Positions 13,512 to 27,135 of a stretch of DNA of 64,000 nucleotides are shown here, piece by piece. Below the pieces are notes generated by a model. That model saw only the letters and a program-made list of their open reading frames with translations, had not been told where the DNA came from and did no database searches. The position numbers were made by a program, and so were the translations under genes. This DNA is from Tyto alba (Eukaryota > Chordata > Aves > Strigiformes > Tytonidae), in NCBI RefSeq assembly GCF_018691265.1, contig NW_024881316.1:8616819-8680818 (forward strand). The letters are read 5' to 3'. The number at the start of each line of letters is the position of its first letter. The first letter of the stretch is position 1.

Positions 13512-16500
13512 ATATTTTTATTTCTCTTCAGCTTCAAAACAAAGTGGATTAATTTTTATTTAGTTCAGAGGGGTAATGGAAGTCCCATTTTTCTTTCTAA
13601 AGCTTCCTGCTTATAAAAGGCAGTGCTTGGATAGATCTTTCTTTGGGTTTTTTCAAAGCTCTCACACTTTCAGAGCAGGTGATGAAGAATGTATGGGCAG
13701 TTCAGTGAGCCATTGAGAAATAGGTTGTAGTTTTTAGGTGCAATAAAGGTTTGGTGTGGGTAGATCCTGAGATGGATCTTTGAGTTATCATATGTCACAT
13801 CACTCATTAGTGATTAAGCCTCAAAGGCTTCAAAACAGTAACTATTTCATGGAAGATAAAGAATATATTGTATACTTGCACCCCTCCAACTTCCTTTGTG
13901 CCTTCAATCCTGTTTTCTTGTCTCTCTTTTAAAGTAATATCTTTAGAAAGCGTCTTTCTCACTTTGTCCATTTATGCTGTCTGAAACGAGATCCTACCCC
14001 CCCCCAAAAAAGAGCTACAAAAAGCTTTTCAACATTTTCATATGAACACAAAGAATCTTCATCCTCTTAAAAAAAAAGTATTCTTCCCATTTGTCAAAGT
14101 GCATAAACCTGATTTCCAGAAAGCATGTCCCTGATGTTAGACATCAGAAAACTGGTAAGAAACTATGTGTATCTTTTTACAGCAGTAATTTTACAATGTT
14201 TAATAAAGTTAACTAACATGACATTTTATTTGCACTTATAATCTGGATGTGCCTAGCAAAACTTAGTAAAGTTTGCACATTTAATATTAATGCATATATT
14301 TTAATTTTGATACCTTGGCACATACAGATTTCCTTTTCTTAGACTCTCATTTATAACATTGGAAGCTCAGAGAAATCCTGAAAGTTTGTCATATTTGTAG
14401 TGTCTAATTAAAGTGAGAATGCAATAATGCATTTGTATTTGCATTTGTACTGTAAAAAACTCTTTGTTTTCTGAATACTGTGCTGTACCCTAGATGTCAT
14501 CTTGAGGTAAGGAGTAGAAGCGGTTGTTTAATCACCTCTGTGTTCCCATGCAAACATCTGTATTCTGGTCTAAAAGCACACATACCTTCGGTAAATGTAT
14601 TACTAGAAGGTGGGAAACAGGGGCGTGGCCCGCTTGGCAGCCCAGGATGTGGGGCTCCCATTCCTGCCCCTCTGTTTGGATGTGGAGGCAGCCAGACCAG
14701 TGAACTGCAGCACACTCAAAAGGCTGATTAAGCATTCCCCTTCCTCACTGTGCTCCTCTTTGCCACCTGTCTATGCTACGGAGTCAAAGTAAAGCATTTG
14801 CACAGAAGTTTTGGCAGATGTAAAAATCCAAATCTTTCACCCCAGCCTCAAAGCCTGGAAGGAGAGAGGGAGACATTGATCCATAGAGAGGTGTCAGAGC
14901 CACAGTACTCCTTAGGAGGACTTCTGGGGCATTTCCAGATTTCTCTTTGTTTAAAACTCTGTCAGCATTTGAAATCTAGCTAATGTGAAGAGAATTCATA
15001 AACCGATAGCACGCAGTGCTTCCCTTGTTAAGGGTTAATTATTATGCATCTTTCCCTGCACCATATGGTGGACTTTTGTTTGTGGTAAAATACCTCTCCT
15101 TTCGACAGCTCTGCAGACTAGAAAGTAAAGCTCATTAGCTAACAAACACTATCATTTTCACTTGTGATTTACATTGTTTTATATAGTTTCACATATACTT
15201 GATTCATTATCAAGCATAACTAGATCTAGTTAATAAAAATCAGTCTTAATTTTTAATATTTATTTTTTAAAATGTTATGGGGGTTTTTGTTTTGTCTTCT
15301 TTTCTTTTTCTGTACTCTGTACTAAGAAGAAAGGTTTTCTTTCTGTATCCAATTGCTGTGTTTACAACGAAGTATGTCCATGGACATATATACTCCTCAA
15401 ATGTCAAAACTTTAAATCATTTGTTGCTGCAAGATCAATGCCAAGCATCTCCAAATAAAACTGGTTTTATGAAGCCAAAGATGTCTTAAACATATTTAGT
15501 TTCATGATAATCCTAGCCTAGATGTTGGTACAGATAGAACCAAGATAGAGCAAAGTCAATTAGGCTTACAGTTGCTTAAGCATTTCCATTCCAGCTCTTT
15601 CTTGGATACAATTTTTCAGACTGATGGAATTTCTGTTTTTTTGCTTAATAGTTTGTGGATGAAGAAAATTGGACTTCTGAAATAAAATATTAATCTTTTT
15701 TATTAAGTGAAAAGTGAAGGGATGGAATGTTTGGGGTTTTTTTAATTGCTTACTTATATATACATATTTATTTGAACCACACTCACAGCAAAATAACCAA
15801 GAATAATGAGTTGAAATTTTGGCAAGGATATAGTAATTATTGATTATTATTATTATTTAATTTTCTGATTAAATTCAATTTTGATCTGGCATAATCACAG
15901 ATCAGTACAGATTTTGCATGCACCTTTTATAGAGTTATGCCTTATTGAGTGTTATGTAGATGTTCATGAACATTTGTGTTGATGAATCCTGAGAATCAGC
16001 AGATAACGAAAAATTTTGAATGTTGTACATATGTTACCATGCCCTCCATATTGTTTATATAACATTAAACACACTTTAGGAGTTACTAGAAACAATTATT
16101 ACTGTAATATTAAAATATTTATTCCATTGCTATTGCTATTACCATGCACTACTGGTAATATCTCTGTCTGGATATACGACTGACATTATTGATTATTAAT
16201 GGTAAAATAAGGAAGGGAATTCTGCCAGTACATTATAAATATTCAGAGAAATGGAATATGAATTCTCGTAGCATACTTGTGGTACAAAGTTTTGGAAAGC
16301 ATGTTTTTATTGGAACTAGCTTTAAACGAGCCTTTAGCCCATTTGCTACTCCATTTTTTCTCATATTTTTCTAGATATTTCTATGCTTTTTCTGCTTGTG
16401 ACCCATCTTTTCCTGGCTTATTGTTCAAAGAATATTTACTCCAAAATCTGTGATAAGACTTGTTACACTGAACATTAGTTGTGATGTCACAAATCAACTT

Positions 16501-17235
16501 TATATTTTTTTTTGGGACTGAGTCCTGCTAACCAAGATGGAAATAAAGGTAGTCTATCTTGTTTCATACAGCTATTTCTGATAAAGGAAGAGAATGGCAA
16601 GGAGTGATGTATAAAGCAAGGGAAAGTAGATATAATTCAGTTATTTTTCTGCTATCAATGTGCCTTATTAAATCTGTGGATTCATCAGATTTTTCACCTT
16701 ATTTTTGGAAGTATACTTAAAATTATCTCCCATCTGCAGGGCCATATAAAACTTTGCTACCAAACTAGCTGAAAGACAGTGTCATTATCAGGGGGTTTTT
16801 GCATACTGTTTTTTCTTTTCTTTTAGAATAATGTTGAAAGGCTCCCATTAGACTTCAGACTGACTACATTAGTCATTAGATACACATATAAAAATGCGTT
16901 CTCTAACCCAAAAAGCTTTTACTCTAAGTAACAATGGCATGATTTGCCAAGGACAAGGTGAAATGCTAATGTCCTGTTTACTGCTTGTTCCAACATGGTG
17001 AAGTAGACAAATGCCCTTACTGTGAAGGACAGCTTTATGATTCTAATTTCTCGAACTTCCTGAGTAACTAGGACATGCTTATTTATTATGCCAATTTACA
17101 ATGGTTCTGTCTGGAAAACAATATGGATTCTTCAGATTTCTTTTCATCATTGTAGATGAAAAACTTTATTTTCTGGTTCAACACACATTTCCCATGTCTT
17201 CTTTCCTAAATCTCTGCCATAGACGATTTTTGTTG

Positions 17236-17277
17236 GTGTTTTTTGTTTTGTTTTGTTTTGGTTTGGTTTGGTTTTTT
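17236..17277 (+). repeat. TTTTG/TTTGG compound microsatellite
   Basis: Four TTTTG-type units pass into three TTTGG units and end in a T run. It is a short compound pentanucleotide repeat. Confidence 0.8.
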
Positions 17278-17594
17278 AATTAGGCATGACAGAGAAAACG
17301 TTACACAGCTTTTGAACTTTAGATTATGAAAAGCAGTCAAAAGTTATTTGAGTGTCTGCAGGTTTATTTGAGGTGGATTTGAGGTATGCCTTATGTGAAT
17401 TTTCTGGGACTTGGAAAAGTTTAATCCAGCACATTTTTGTATTCTAGAGTAGTTAAAATATCAATTCTCTGGAAGACTGATGAAATATACATTTAACTTG
17501 ACTTCAGGTTAAAAACTTTAGAGTGGAAAACAGAAAAGTATATTTTATAAACAAGTCATTACACTAGTAATTTTTAATCATTGTGTTTTTTTAA

Positions 17595-17630
17595 AGAAAG
17601 AGTTCTAATATTAGAAAGAGTTCTAATATT
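17595..17630. repeat. Perfect 18-bp tandem duplication
   Basis: AGAAAGAGTTCTAATATT is present twice in direct succession without mismatch. The identity suggests a recent slippage event. Confidence 0.9.
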
Positions 17631-19517
17631 AAAATAGTACAAATAATTGCCAGGCAAATATTCTTATGACAGTGAGAACTTTGCTGAAAACAGATATATT
17701 GCAAAGGGTTGAATGGTGTTCTTGCTTTTGGTATTGTTTTTTGTTGGAGGAGAGGGAGCTAAAACCAAATAAATAAATATGCAAATAAAACAAATAAATT
17801 ATTAATAGAGAATTGTCAATGTATTTGTAACTAGGTTAATCATTCCTGTATTTTAAAGATACATTATTCATTGCATATATATACATTATATATTCCAAGT
17901 AATATTACATAAAGACAATAATATAATATATTAGAATAGATAATAATTGCTGTATGATTATCTTCTACTCTGCTGATTTTTTAATCTTAGTGTTATGAAT
18001 CACTTGACTTATATGAGTGGAGAATTTTCTTTTCAAAGAATACCCTAGTGTTTCAATGTATACATATATAACAGATGTGTGCCTTATTAACCAAACACAC
18101 TGAGTTACTTCTGAAGATGTTTAAGTTATATCACTGTAGTTTAAAAATATTTTTATTCATATTCTAATGAAGGAAAACAAATCTCATGTGTAACATCATA
18201 ACATGTGAACTTAAATTCTGGTCTGAATTAGTCGTTCAAAGAAGTTTTATAACAGTGGACTTAATTTTGTTCACATAGCAAAACTAAACAATTTACAGAT
18301 ATAATGCATAAGTAGAAAGTAAGTTACAGAATTTCCTGGCACTCTACTGATTTGAGTCAGATAAAAAACTAACCTTATATCCCTATGACAAAGGACTATA
18401 TTAAAAAGAAAGAAAAAAAAAAAAAAGCAGAAGTAACCCTTAAGTTGTCACTTTTTAAACTAAAATGATGGCAGCCACTTTTTCTTCTGCCTTGGAAAGT
18501 CTCTTCTCTATTAGGTGGCCAGATCTCAAGAGCAAGATTGAGTTTTGATGAATAAAGAGAGTTGTAATGACTGTAAATAGGGGAAGGTATTTCATAGAGA
18601 GCTGTGATTTGGAAGTGTCAGGGCACCTCACCCACCCACTCACTGATTCCTGAGATACTGCAGCTCTTCACGCTCAGTGTCCACTTGTCTTTTCTTTTAC
18701 AGAGTAATTCTCACAGGCAGTACTAGTAGTTGATAAAACATGTCATAAGTTTTCTCTGCAATGCAGGATTTGTAGTGATTTTACTATGAATTGACTTTAA
18801 CCTGTAAAAGGAAAGATCAAGAGTAAATGGGTGTAATTAATAAGTAAAAAATAAGTGTTTAATATTCACCATTCTGTAAGCTGAAATCATACAAGCAGTA
18901 AATGTTAGAATGACATTTCTGAGGCACCTTCCTTTGAGTGGCAGGATCATTTTCTCCTTGAACTGTGGCCAAGCCCGAGATATAGAGAGGAGAAACCTCT
19001 TTGGAAGAGATATACAGTGATCTCATGGTCTTGTTTTCCTGCATTTTGTTAGCGCATATCACTAGATTGATGTTTACACTTGAACAGACCCAGCTTTTAT
19101 CAGGAAGAGCATTGTGAATTGAGTGCCCTAAATTCTCATCTCACCTTGTTTTGGAAAGGGATGCCACCATTTCTATAGTTAAGAATGAAGGAGTAAGAAA
19201 ATAAAAAAGATGAGGAAGTAAATGCTGATAATTCCAGCCTGAAATAACTTTTTTTTAGGCTGTTGTTCAGTATTTTGTTTTGCTTTGTTTTATCCCATAC
19301 ACTAGCTTTGCTGACCTTTGTGGCAAGCTTTGGCCAACCAAGATTGGAACTGTATAGTAGATGATATTTAGATCAAGCATCTGCTTTTTCTGGACTCCCC
19401 TGGGACAATATATCTGTGTAAATTCAGTCACATACACTTTCTAGATAAGGACTCAGGCCTAGTTTTAATCCTTTTCAGCTTAGCACCTAACCAGAAATCT
19501 GTATGCTAGTGATAAAG

Positions 19518-19534
19518 TTTTTTTTTTTTTTTTT
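19518..19534. repeat. T17 tract
   Basis: Uninterrupted run of about 17 T in the intron. Confidence 0.8.
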
Positions 19535-20064
19535 ATAGTCTCCTAAATCCAACAGCAAGACATAGGGAAGTTAGATCAGAATGTGTCTTTACTCTAAGGA
19601 GTGTTGGAGACTTTACTTTTAACTTTGGTGTGACAATTAGTGCATAAAATTACATGATGATGAATGTGGGTTTTCTGGTTCAAAATCGCCATTAGATAAG
19701 GAGGCACCCAGGCAACTTTTAGTCACTGGTGCAGATGCTAATGCTTAAGGTACTTCAGTTCCTCAGCTCCGTTTTAGATGGAAGTCTGTAACATCTAAGA
19801 AGGCAGTATTTCTGTTAGTACTGAAGTTTCTTGCTTCCTCCATTTTTTTTTTTAATCAACATGCTTCAAAAGTAATATTCACAGAGCATTTTAATAAATG
19901 CTAATAAAAAATGCATACTTTAAGTGGAATTATGACTAAGAAAATTTTGATCATTAAATGAGAGAACCTATTTAAAATGTATTAGTACTTGCTATGGTAA
20001 CACCTGGTTACCATAAAACACGTATTACAAAACTCAAGCTTGTCTTCACATGGGCATATTACCA

Positions 20065-20080
20065 TTTTTTTTTTTTTTTT
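20065..20080. repeat. T16 tract
   Basis: Uninterrupted run of 16 T in the intron. Confidence 0.8.
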
Positions 20081-21074
20081 GTCAGGAAAACATAATGTAG
20101 TGATTTATTATATTATTGGCATCACTTTGGTGGATTTTGTTTGTTTGCTTGATTTGTGATTTTTATTTTTACTGTGTTTCGGGATTATAGTTATCCCAGC
20201 AAATTCAGTTCACTATTTCTCATGAATAAAAGAACATTAAACTGAAAAATTACAGTGTTTTCCTAAGAACACCTCTGTGTTATCAGAGGTCTGTATCTAG
20301 ATCAAGAAAGAATAGTATTCTTTCAGGATACAAAGATTCATTAATTGGCAAAAATCAATGTCCTGGCAATATAAAATTCCAACAGCATTTATAAATATGC
20401 TGCCATTGACTCAATAAAGATGTGATAATTAGAGTGTCATCAGTTTAACAGTTTTTTGTTTCTTTTATGTCATTAATGCACAAGTCATTTGTAGTATCGA
20501 TTGTTTCTCGTGCGCAGAATTATTTAACTGGTAACCAGTTAAAACAAAGCAGGTGTATTAGCTTCTATTCACAGCTGATGTTCCAGTGAATTATGTAGGC
20601 CAGAAAATAAGTAAACCAATCAAACAAAAATAGTGCCAGGTGATAATATGTCTTGAATGAAAGCCCATAGCACAACCTTCATTGTGCAGAGAGTTTGAGT
20701 TAAAAGGACGTATCCTGATATACATAAGTGAGGTTGTTGTTTGCCTCAGGGATGTGAAAGAATGCAAATAGTAAAAAAACCTTAGAAAGTGAAAAAGAAA
20801 TATGGAAACACCAAGTCAGTAAATAAAAGTATATGTCTAAGAGAGAAATAGTTTTACAGAGTGGATTAAATAAACCATTGTTAAGGCTGGCAATTTCAAA
20901 AGAACTACCTTGAAAAAACAAGTCTTTTGAGAATTTGAATAAAACTGAAAAAAAGACATCTAAATTTTATTTAGAAGAAAGCTGTGTTTGAATACTATGA
21001 CAAAAGAGTCAAGAAGAAAAAGAATGAGGACAAAAATGAATTCCATTAAGATCTCTTTTTTATTCTAGTCATGT

Positions 21075-21075
<1 letters not shown>

Positions 21076-21110
<35 letters not shown>

Positions 21111-21113
21111 AAA
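21076..21113. repeat. T28-A10 junction tract
   Basis: Twenty-eight T are followed immediately by ten A, so the centre is a perfect T10-A10 palindrome that can fold on itself. No element was recognised on either side. Confidence 0.85.
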
Positions 21114-23294
21114 CTTATATCTGTGATTTAACACGAGGCTGGATGATTACAGTGATTAAAAGTCAAAATTTGTTTTTCCAGCCCTTGGCAGCACTTGACT
21201 CTTGGGGCCTCTCTCTCAAGCGGTACATACCACCTACCTTCCACTCCCTTGGGAGATAGAGGCTAGTAGTATAGATACTATCTACTGGGTAGATTTAGGT
21301 CATTGTTCCAAAACTGAGAGGGATGCAGAGGGTACTGTGTCATAATTATTACTGTGAAGTGAATTTACCATTTGCAATTAAAAGAATGAAAGGTAATCGA
21401 AGGATGTAAAAAAGATCCCAACTTAGACAATCTCTGTTCAAATACGGTTGTCTCTTAAACAAACCACTCAACACCAGTACATCCCTGTTTTACTTATGTA
21501 ACTCTTAATCTTCATCATCTGCCATGGGCAAACATCACAGAGAAGTCTTCTGTAGTAAGATTTTCTGTAGTAAGTAGAAGTTTAAGTTAGGTAAGTTTCA
21601 GTTAAGATACAATTAAGTAAAAGTTTTTGATTGTGATATTAGAGGAGAACTAGAAGTACAATTTCCTGAGTTTGCTCTAAACTATATGTAAATTTGGTTC
21701 ACCATTCATACCCACCCTTCCAGTGGTTTGATATGCTTTCCTTGCAATGCCTCTATTTTGCTATATTTAAGAATTTTGTCTTTTCCATGCAGTTTGGTTC
21801 TTCTACAGTAGAGACACTTAAAGTCTTTGTCCCCATTTAATATTGCAGATTCTGTGGAATTTAGGTTTCATTAAGCTTTACCATTTTGTTATTTAAACTC
21901 CACAACTTTATTTTAAAGCTTTGAGAGCATTTAAGTGCATGAGACATAACCTAAAAGATAGTTGAGTCAATGTCAGAAACACTTTGTCATTCTTTTTACT
22001 TTTCAATACAGAAAAAATAAAAGAAGGTGGAATGAAGACAGGAAATCTATAGAGTAGAAAATTCAGATCAGTCTCATCAGGCATTCATAGCAGAGATAAT
22101 AGGATAGCAGATACACAGAGTAAGGCTTACCTTTCTTCTCTTGTCTGCTTTGTTCTGGAAAGAGAAGGAGAGTCTTGCCTGTATCAAGTTTGATTCAGAA
22201 AAGACTGTGGCTCTATCCAGGAAAAGTTGGTGCAGACCAGGTGACATTTCTAAAAGTCAGATTAATAAATTTGCTTCTCATACCAAATGATTCTCTTCCA
22301 AAGTCCTGATTCCTGGCAAAGGGACTTTCCTGTGGAGACAGAGGAAAGATGGGACATTTACTCTCAGTCCCAGAATGACTGGGGCAAAGGATGGTGTTTA
22401 AGCAAAAATAGCATTCCTGCAAAATTGCCACTCCCCAGATAACCAATGACAATCTGGAAATCTGTATCTGGAGGTAACACTGTTGATCCACCTTTCACTC
22501 TAATGATTAATAGCCTAATTAAGAGGGTAGTGTGTTCCATTTGTTATAATGTGAGTGTTACAGTGCCATGTTATAAAGTGCCAGTGATTAGACGATTCTT
22601 CATTTCAACTTAAAAATAATACCACTGGATTTTTAAAAAGCATTAAATGCTCCCATCACTATTTTATTTATATTTGTATTTTCTGCCTTTGAGCTTTATT
22701 CTTTTAGGTGTACCATTAACAACTAGTCACCTGTTAATGTCCTGAAGGCTTTAGGTACCTAGATGATTCTTTGAAAAGAACTAAAGAACACCTGCAATGT
22801 CTTAAGGTAATAACCGTCAAACTGTCAGAGGGAAAAGTAACAAGCAAAAATATTTGCAACAAAAGAAAGTAGAATACAGCCGTTGGAAAGAGAAGAAAAA
22901 TATATTTATAAAGCAGGTTGTAAAAGCGGTTAATGCTAAACATGTGATGCTTATACCAATAGAATGAGTCAGCTATGCTTCAAGTGAAATACTGTATTTT
23001 GAGCTGCCTAATGTCACCAGCGCCTGCAGGGACAGTTTGTTAACTCTCCATGAACACACAGCCAGCTCTTCAAAGTAATTTCCATTATGTAACAGCGGAG
23101 CTTTAAAGACATCCTCCCTATTGATCTTGTTTTTGCATGATTCAACTTGTTAACAACAAAATAAAGTTCCTCTGATAAACATTGATATTCTATAAGTAAG
23201 GAGAATTTCTTTAGTCTAACATTTTTATTGTCATTATTTGTATCTATGCAGACAGTTTAACTTGTTCTGAGACTCTGGTAAATCATTAAAATGG

Positions 23295-23295
<1 letters not shown>

Positions 23296-23327
<32 letters not shown>
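23296..23327. repeat. T32 tract
   Basis: The longest homopolymer in the window, 32 T, lying about 225 bp before the pentanucleotide satellite. The flanks show no SINE or LINE body that would make it a poly-A tail on the other strand. Confidence 0.85.
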
Positions 23328-23328
<1 letters not shown>

Positions 23329-23551
23329 TTTCAACAGTTAATCTTCCTTTAAACTCTAGCCAACTGTTTGCATTCCTAACCTTCTGGAAGTACTGAGCCA
23401 GTACTCAAGACCAGTCATGATACCTCACTTGCTGTTATACAGTCAGGGCTGGGCCAGAATTTTTCCAGATTTTGCTTTCTTCATGTTAAAGTCAGTGAGG
23501 CAGATGAAGGCATCTGATTTCTCAGAAAGAAACCACTGATTTAAAAAGAAA

Positions 23552-24341
23552 CCCTTCCCTTCCCTCCTCTTCCCTCCTCTTCCCTCCTCTTCCCTCCTCT
23601 TCCCTCCTCTTCCCTCCTCTTCCCTCCTCTTCCCTCCTCTTCCCTCCTCTTCCCTCCTCTTCCCTCCTCTTCCCTCCTCTTCCCTTCCCTTCCCTTCCCT
23701 TCCCTTCCCTTCCCTTCCCTTCCCTTCCCTTCCCTTCCCTTCCCTTCCCTTCCCTTCCCTTCCCTTCCCTTCCCTTCCCTTCCCTTCCCTTCCCTTCCCT
23801 TCCCTTCCCTTCCCTTCCCTTCCCTTCCCTTCCCTTCCCTTCCCTTCCCTTCCCTTCCCTTCCCTTCCCTTCCCTTCCCTTCCCTTCCCTTCCCTTCCCT
23901 TCCCTTCCCTTCCCTTCCCTTCCCTTCCCTTCCCTTCCCTTCCCTTCCCTTCCCTTCCCTTCCCTTCCCTTCCCTTCCCTTCCCTTCCCTTCCCTTCCCT
24001 TCCCTTCCCTTCCCTTCCCTTCCCTTCCCTTCCCTTCCCTTCCCTTCCCTTCCCTTCCCTTCCCTTCCCTTCCCTTCCCTTCCCTTCCCTTCCCTTCCCT
24101 TCCCTTCCCTTCCCTTCCCTTCCCTTCCCTTCCCTTCCCTTCCCTTCCCTTCCCTTCCCTTCCCTTCCCTTCCCTTCCCTTCCCTTCCCTTCCCTTCCCT
24201 TCCCTTCCCTTCCCTTCCCTTCCCTTCCCTTCCCTTCCCTTCCCTTCCCTTCCCTTCCCTTCCCTTCCCTTCCCTTCCCTTCCCTTCCCTTCCCTTCCCT
24301 TCCCTTCCCTTCCCTTCCTTTCCCTTCCCTTCCCTTCCCTT
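23552..24341. repeat. (TTCCC)n satellite with a TTCCCTCCTC sub-array
   Basis: A 790-bp array in two blocks. The first (23561-23680) is twelve perfect copies of a 10-mer TCCCTCCTCT. The second (23681-24319) is about 128 perfect TTCCC units, followed by one C-to-T change at 24320 and four more units. The complement is (GGGAA)n, a polypurine strand with G-runs of three separated by two bases, matching the G-quadruplex pattern. The duplex also has the mirror symmetry needed for H-DNA. Translating the minus strand gives a long open frame of GKGRE repeats, which is a by-product of a 15-bp codon period without stops, not a gene. In the EPHA7 transcript the array is U/C-rich. Confidence 0.97.
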
Positions 24342-27116
24342 TATATTCCAAGTATTTTAAAGTACCATATTGAAGATCTCTTTTACTTTTAAAATTCTTT
24401 TGCCAACAGCTTACCACAGAGTTAAAAAGGGAAGGGGAATTACATACTTAACACTAGAGTATGTAATCTGGATAGACTGGCTGTACAGTAAAATGTAGGG
24501 TTTAAGCACAATTTTGGTTGAGCCTGTAACTTCAGTCCAAGCTCAGTCACTTAAAACACATGTATATGGCTGTTGTGCTGTGAGTCAGCTGGCTAGCTGT
24601 TTGCTTGTTACACCTCACAAACCTACATTAGTCACAATCCTAATTTATCATGTGTATCAATGTATCTTTATGTGTGTTTTATAGAATACAATCTTGTGGA
24701 AATTAATTGCAGAAACTAAAAAGTCTGTTTGTATCTAGAAGGTGAGAGTGGTTTCTAGGGATCCTGGAGGAAAGTTAATGACTGCAGCAGAAAGGTGGGT
24801 AGGTGGTAGACTCCATCTGCTAAACTTTGCTGTGTATCGCATGTCGACACAAATTTTAGGCTCTGAGTAAACCAGTCTCCTTAAAGGATATGCCTTCTTT
24901 GCCTCTTGAAGAGTGGCAGATGCTTCCAAGGTCCCTCTGAGGGAACTCCTGCCTCCCTATCTGGGTGCCTGAGCTCTACCAGATAGCATGTCTCTCTGGA
25001 GGCCTTTTAGGGCAGCCCCTTTCCCTGGTTAGGTTTCTTCTTGGGAGAGTTTTTCATTAGGTATCTACTGCATAGACTCAAGTGTTTAAATTAAGGAGAC
25101 TAGTTCCCAGCTATGGGTAATAAATTGATACAAATACCAGAAATTAGCATCTGTGTATTTCTATCACAGAAAACAGATATTAGACTAACCATTTAAAACT
25201 GAATATTGATAAAAAAATAATAATAAACCCCCCAGGTCCTATGAAAGATGTAGCATGAAAAAGCAGTCAAGTGATGTAGGTTCCATCTCGGGACACCCAC
25301 TGAACAACAAAATCTAACTTAAAGACCCACCCAGGGCTTGCTTACCATAAGATCTAAATGACCTGCAGGATCTCTTTCTCCACTAACTGAAAGGACCTTA
25401 AGGAGGCTGGACTTGCATTTCAACATCTCAGGTACAAAATTAGATGGGATCAGTCCAGGTGGGTATTGCACACTTGGGGAAAGAGTGAAATTTGTATTCA
25501 GATCTGGAGAACGGTATTTATTGATAAATTGTACACTACCTTAAATATTGCAATGTGTGCAGCCAGTATATGGTAAATGCTCTTTTAGTAAAGATATGCC
25601 TGTTGGGTGCTCCATGCATAAAATCAGTTTGAAATCATGTCCATCTGAAGGTATCTGTCCTTTATCTTAATAATCTGCACACATACTGCATGTATGAATC
25701 TCTGATTGGTTCCTGTGGGATACAGATGTTATTATAAAAGTGTCATGAGTCTTTATATTATCTGACTTTATATGTGTATTTCATAAACCTTTAATTTAGT
25801 TTGGATTAGAGAAATTATAAGGTTAAAAAAAGAAAAACTCTTTAAATAGAGATTTAAAATAAGACATGCCCTTATTATTTCCAGCTTTACTTTATGACTA
25901 ATTCAAACACTGTTGGCTAATCAGAACAAAGGGTAAAATGTATTTCCCTTTTTTTTTTTATTTATTTTCCCTGTGCATGTGTGCAGTACAGCTTTGATTA
26001 GCTAAGTAACCTACTAGTCCACCTTTCTTCAGTAGGATTTATGTAAAGAGCTACAAAAACTCATATCTAAGTAATGAGTAAATTGAGTATTTTTATCATT
26101 GACTGATCATGAGAGGAGTTTGTAATTGTTTTAGCATAGCTGTTTTCTAAGGCAGGGTTTTTACATGCACATTTAAGGGAAAGTAATGATCATTCAGTAT
26201 ATTTATTATCATGGGAAATTCCAGTGCCACCAATAATTTATTTTTTCATTTCATACAGTAAGCAGTGTTGAGACCATATTCATTAAAGAAACAAGCTATA
26301 GATGTTCATGATTCTGATGTATATCCATCTTAATATGTGTATTATAATACATTAATGAGTATAAATAATTGCACTGGAGCTTTTTCAAATGAATAAGGCA
26401 ATAAACTGATATTTAGTAGCTATAGTCCTATTTCTGTTTCTGCTCACATGCTGTGCAACCTTGCACATTCTGATATTTAATACACTGTTGGTCTAAATGA
26501 TGTCATATTGTTTGGCTAATCTAAATATGAACCATATTTTACACTGTGCTCACTCAGGTAAGTTGAGTTGCTCTACTAGTGATATACCTTGGAATCACTA
26601 AATTTAAGTCTTTCCGTGTTGGTGGTGAATACAACTTTTATGCTATATATATACATGTAGGTAACAATAATTTGTACTGTAGACTTGGGGCCTCATAGGA
26701 AAATAGTAATTGAAAAATGATCTACACAGTATGTGTAGGAAAACAGTAATTTTCTTTAAAACACGGGATAGTGCTGTGGTTATGATTCAAGTTTAATTTC
26801 TTTTGTGACATTCTGGTTTTATTATCTTTTTGCTCTATCCTTTACAACCTGGAAGGACTTGCAAGATGTGTAGACACTATTTTTCCATACTTTATTTTAA
26901 CAGGACAAGTGTGTGTTCCATACAGTCTGAAAGGGAGACCAACCCTTCACTCTCCCACTACCTTCACTATGAGTGAGGGAATGGAAAATCATATGCAAAG
27001 TTTATTATTTAGGATAAATAGAACTGAAATAAACTAATCAAGGATGCTTATGAAATTTTGCTTATTTTTACAATATATTGAGTGTTTCTGCAGTAAAATA
27101 GAACCAGCTTTGTATC

Positions 27117-27135
27117 TTTTTTTTTTTTTTTTTTT
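27117..27135. repeat. T19 tract
   Basis: Uninterrupted run of about 19 T in the intron. Confidence 0.8.

Larger units (their letters stand above)
6953..23551 (+). other. EPHA7 intron 5 (part): no gene recognised
   Basis: About 16.6 kb of AT-rich intron. Short open frames occur, for example at 6959-7177 and 7814-8176 on the plus strand, but none has a recognisable domain or codon pattern. It holds the pyrimidine tract, short tandem duplications and homopolymer runs listed separately. Confidence 0.65.

Noticed and set aside
23443..24417. Minus-strand open frame of 324 codons made of GKGRE repeats
   Set aside because: The frame is open only because a 5-bp repeat without stops is read as a 15-bp codon period. 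It has no promoter, conserved ends or codon signal, and its ends are ordinary intron.
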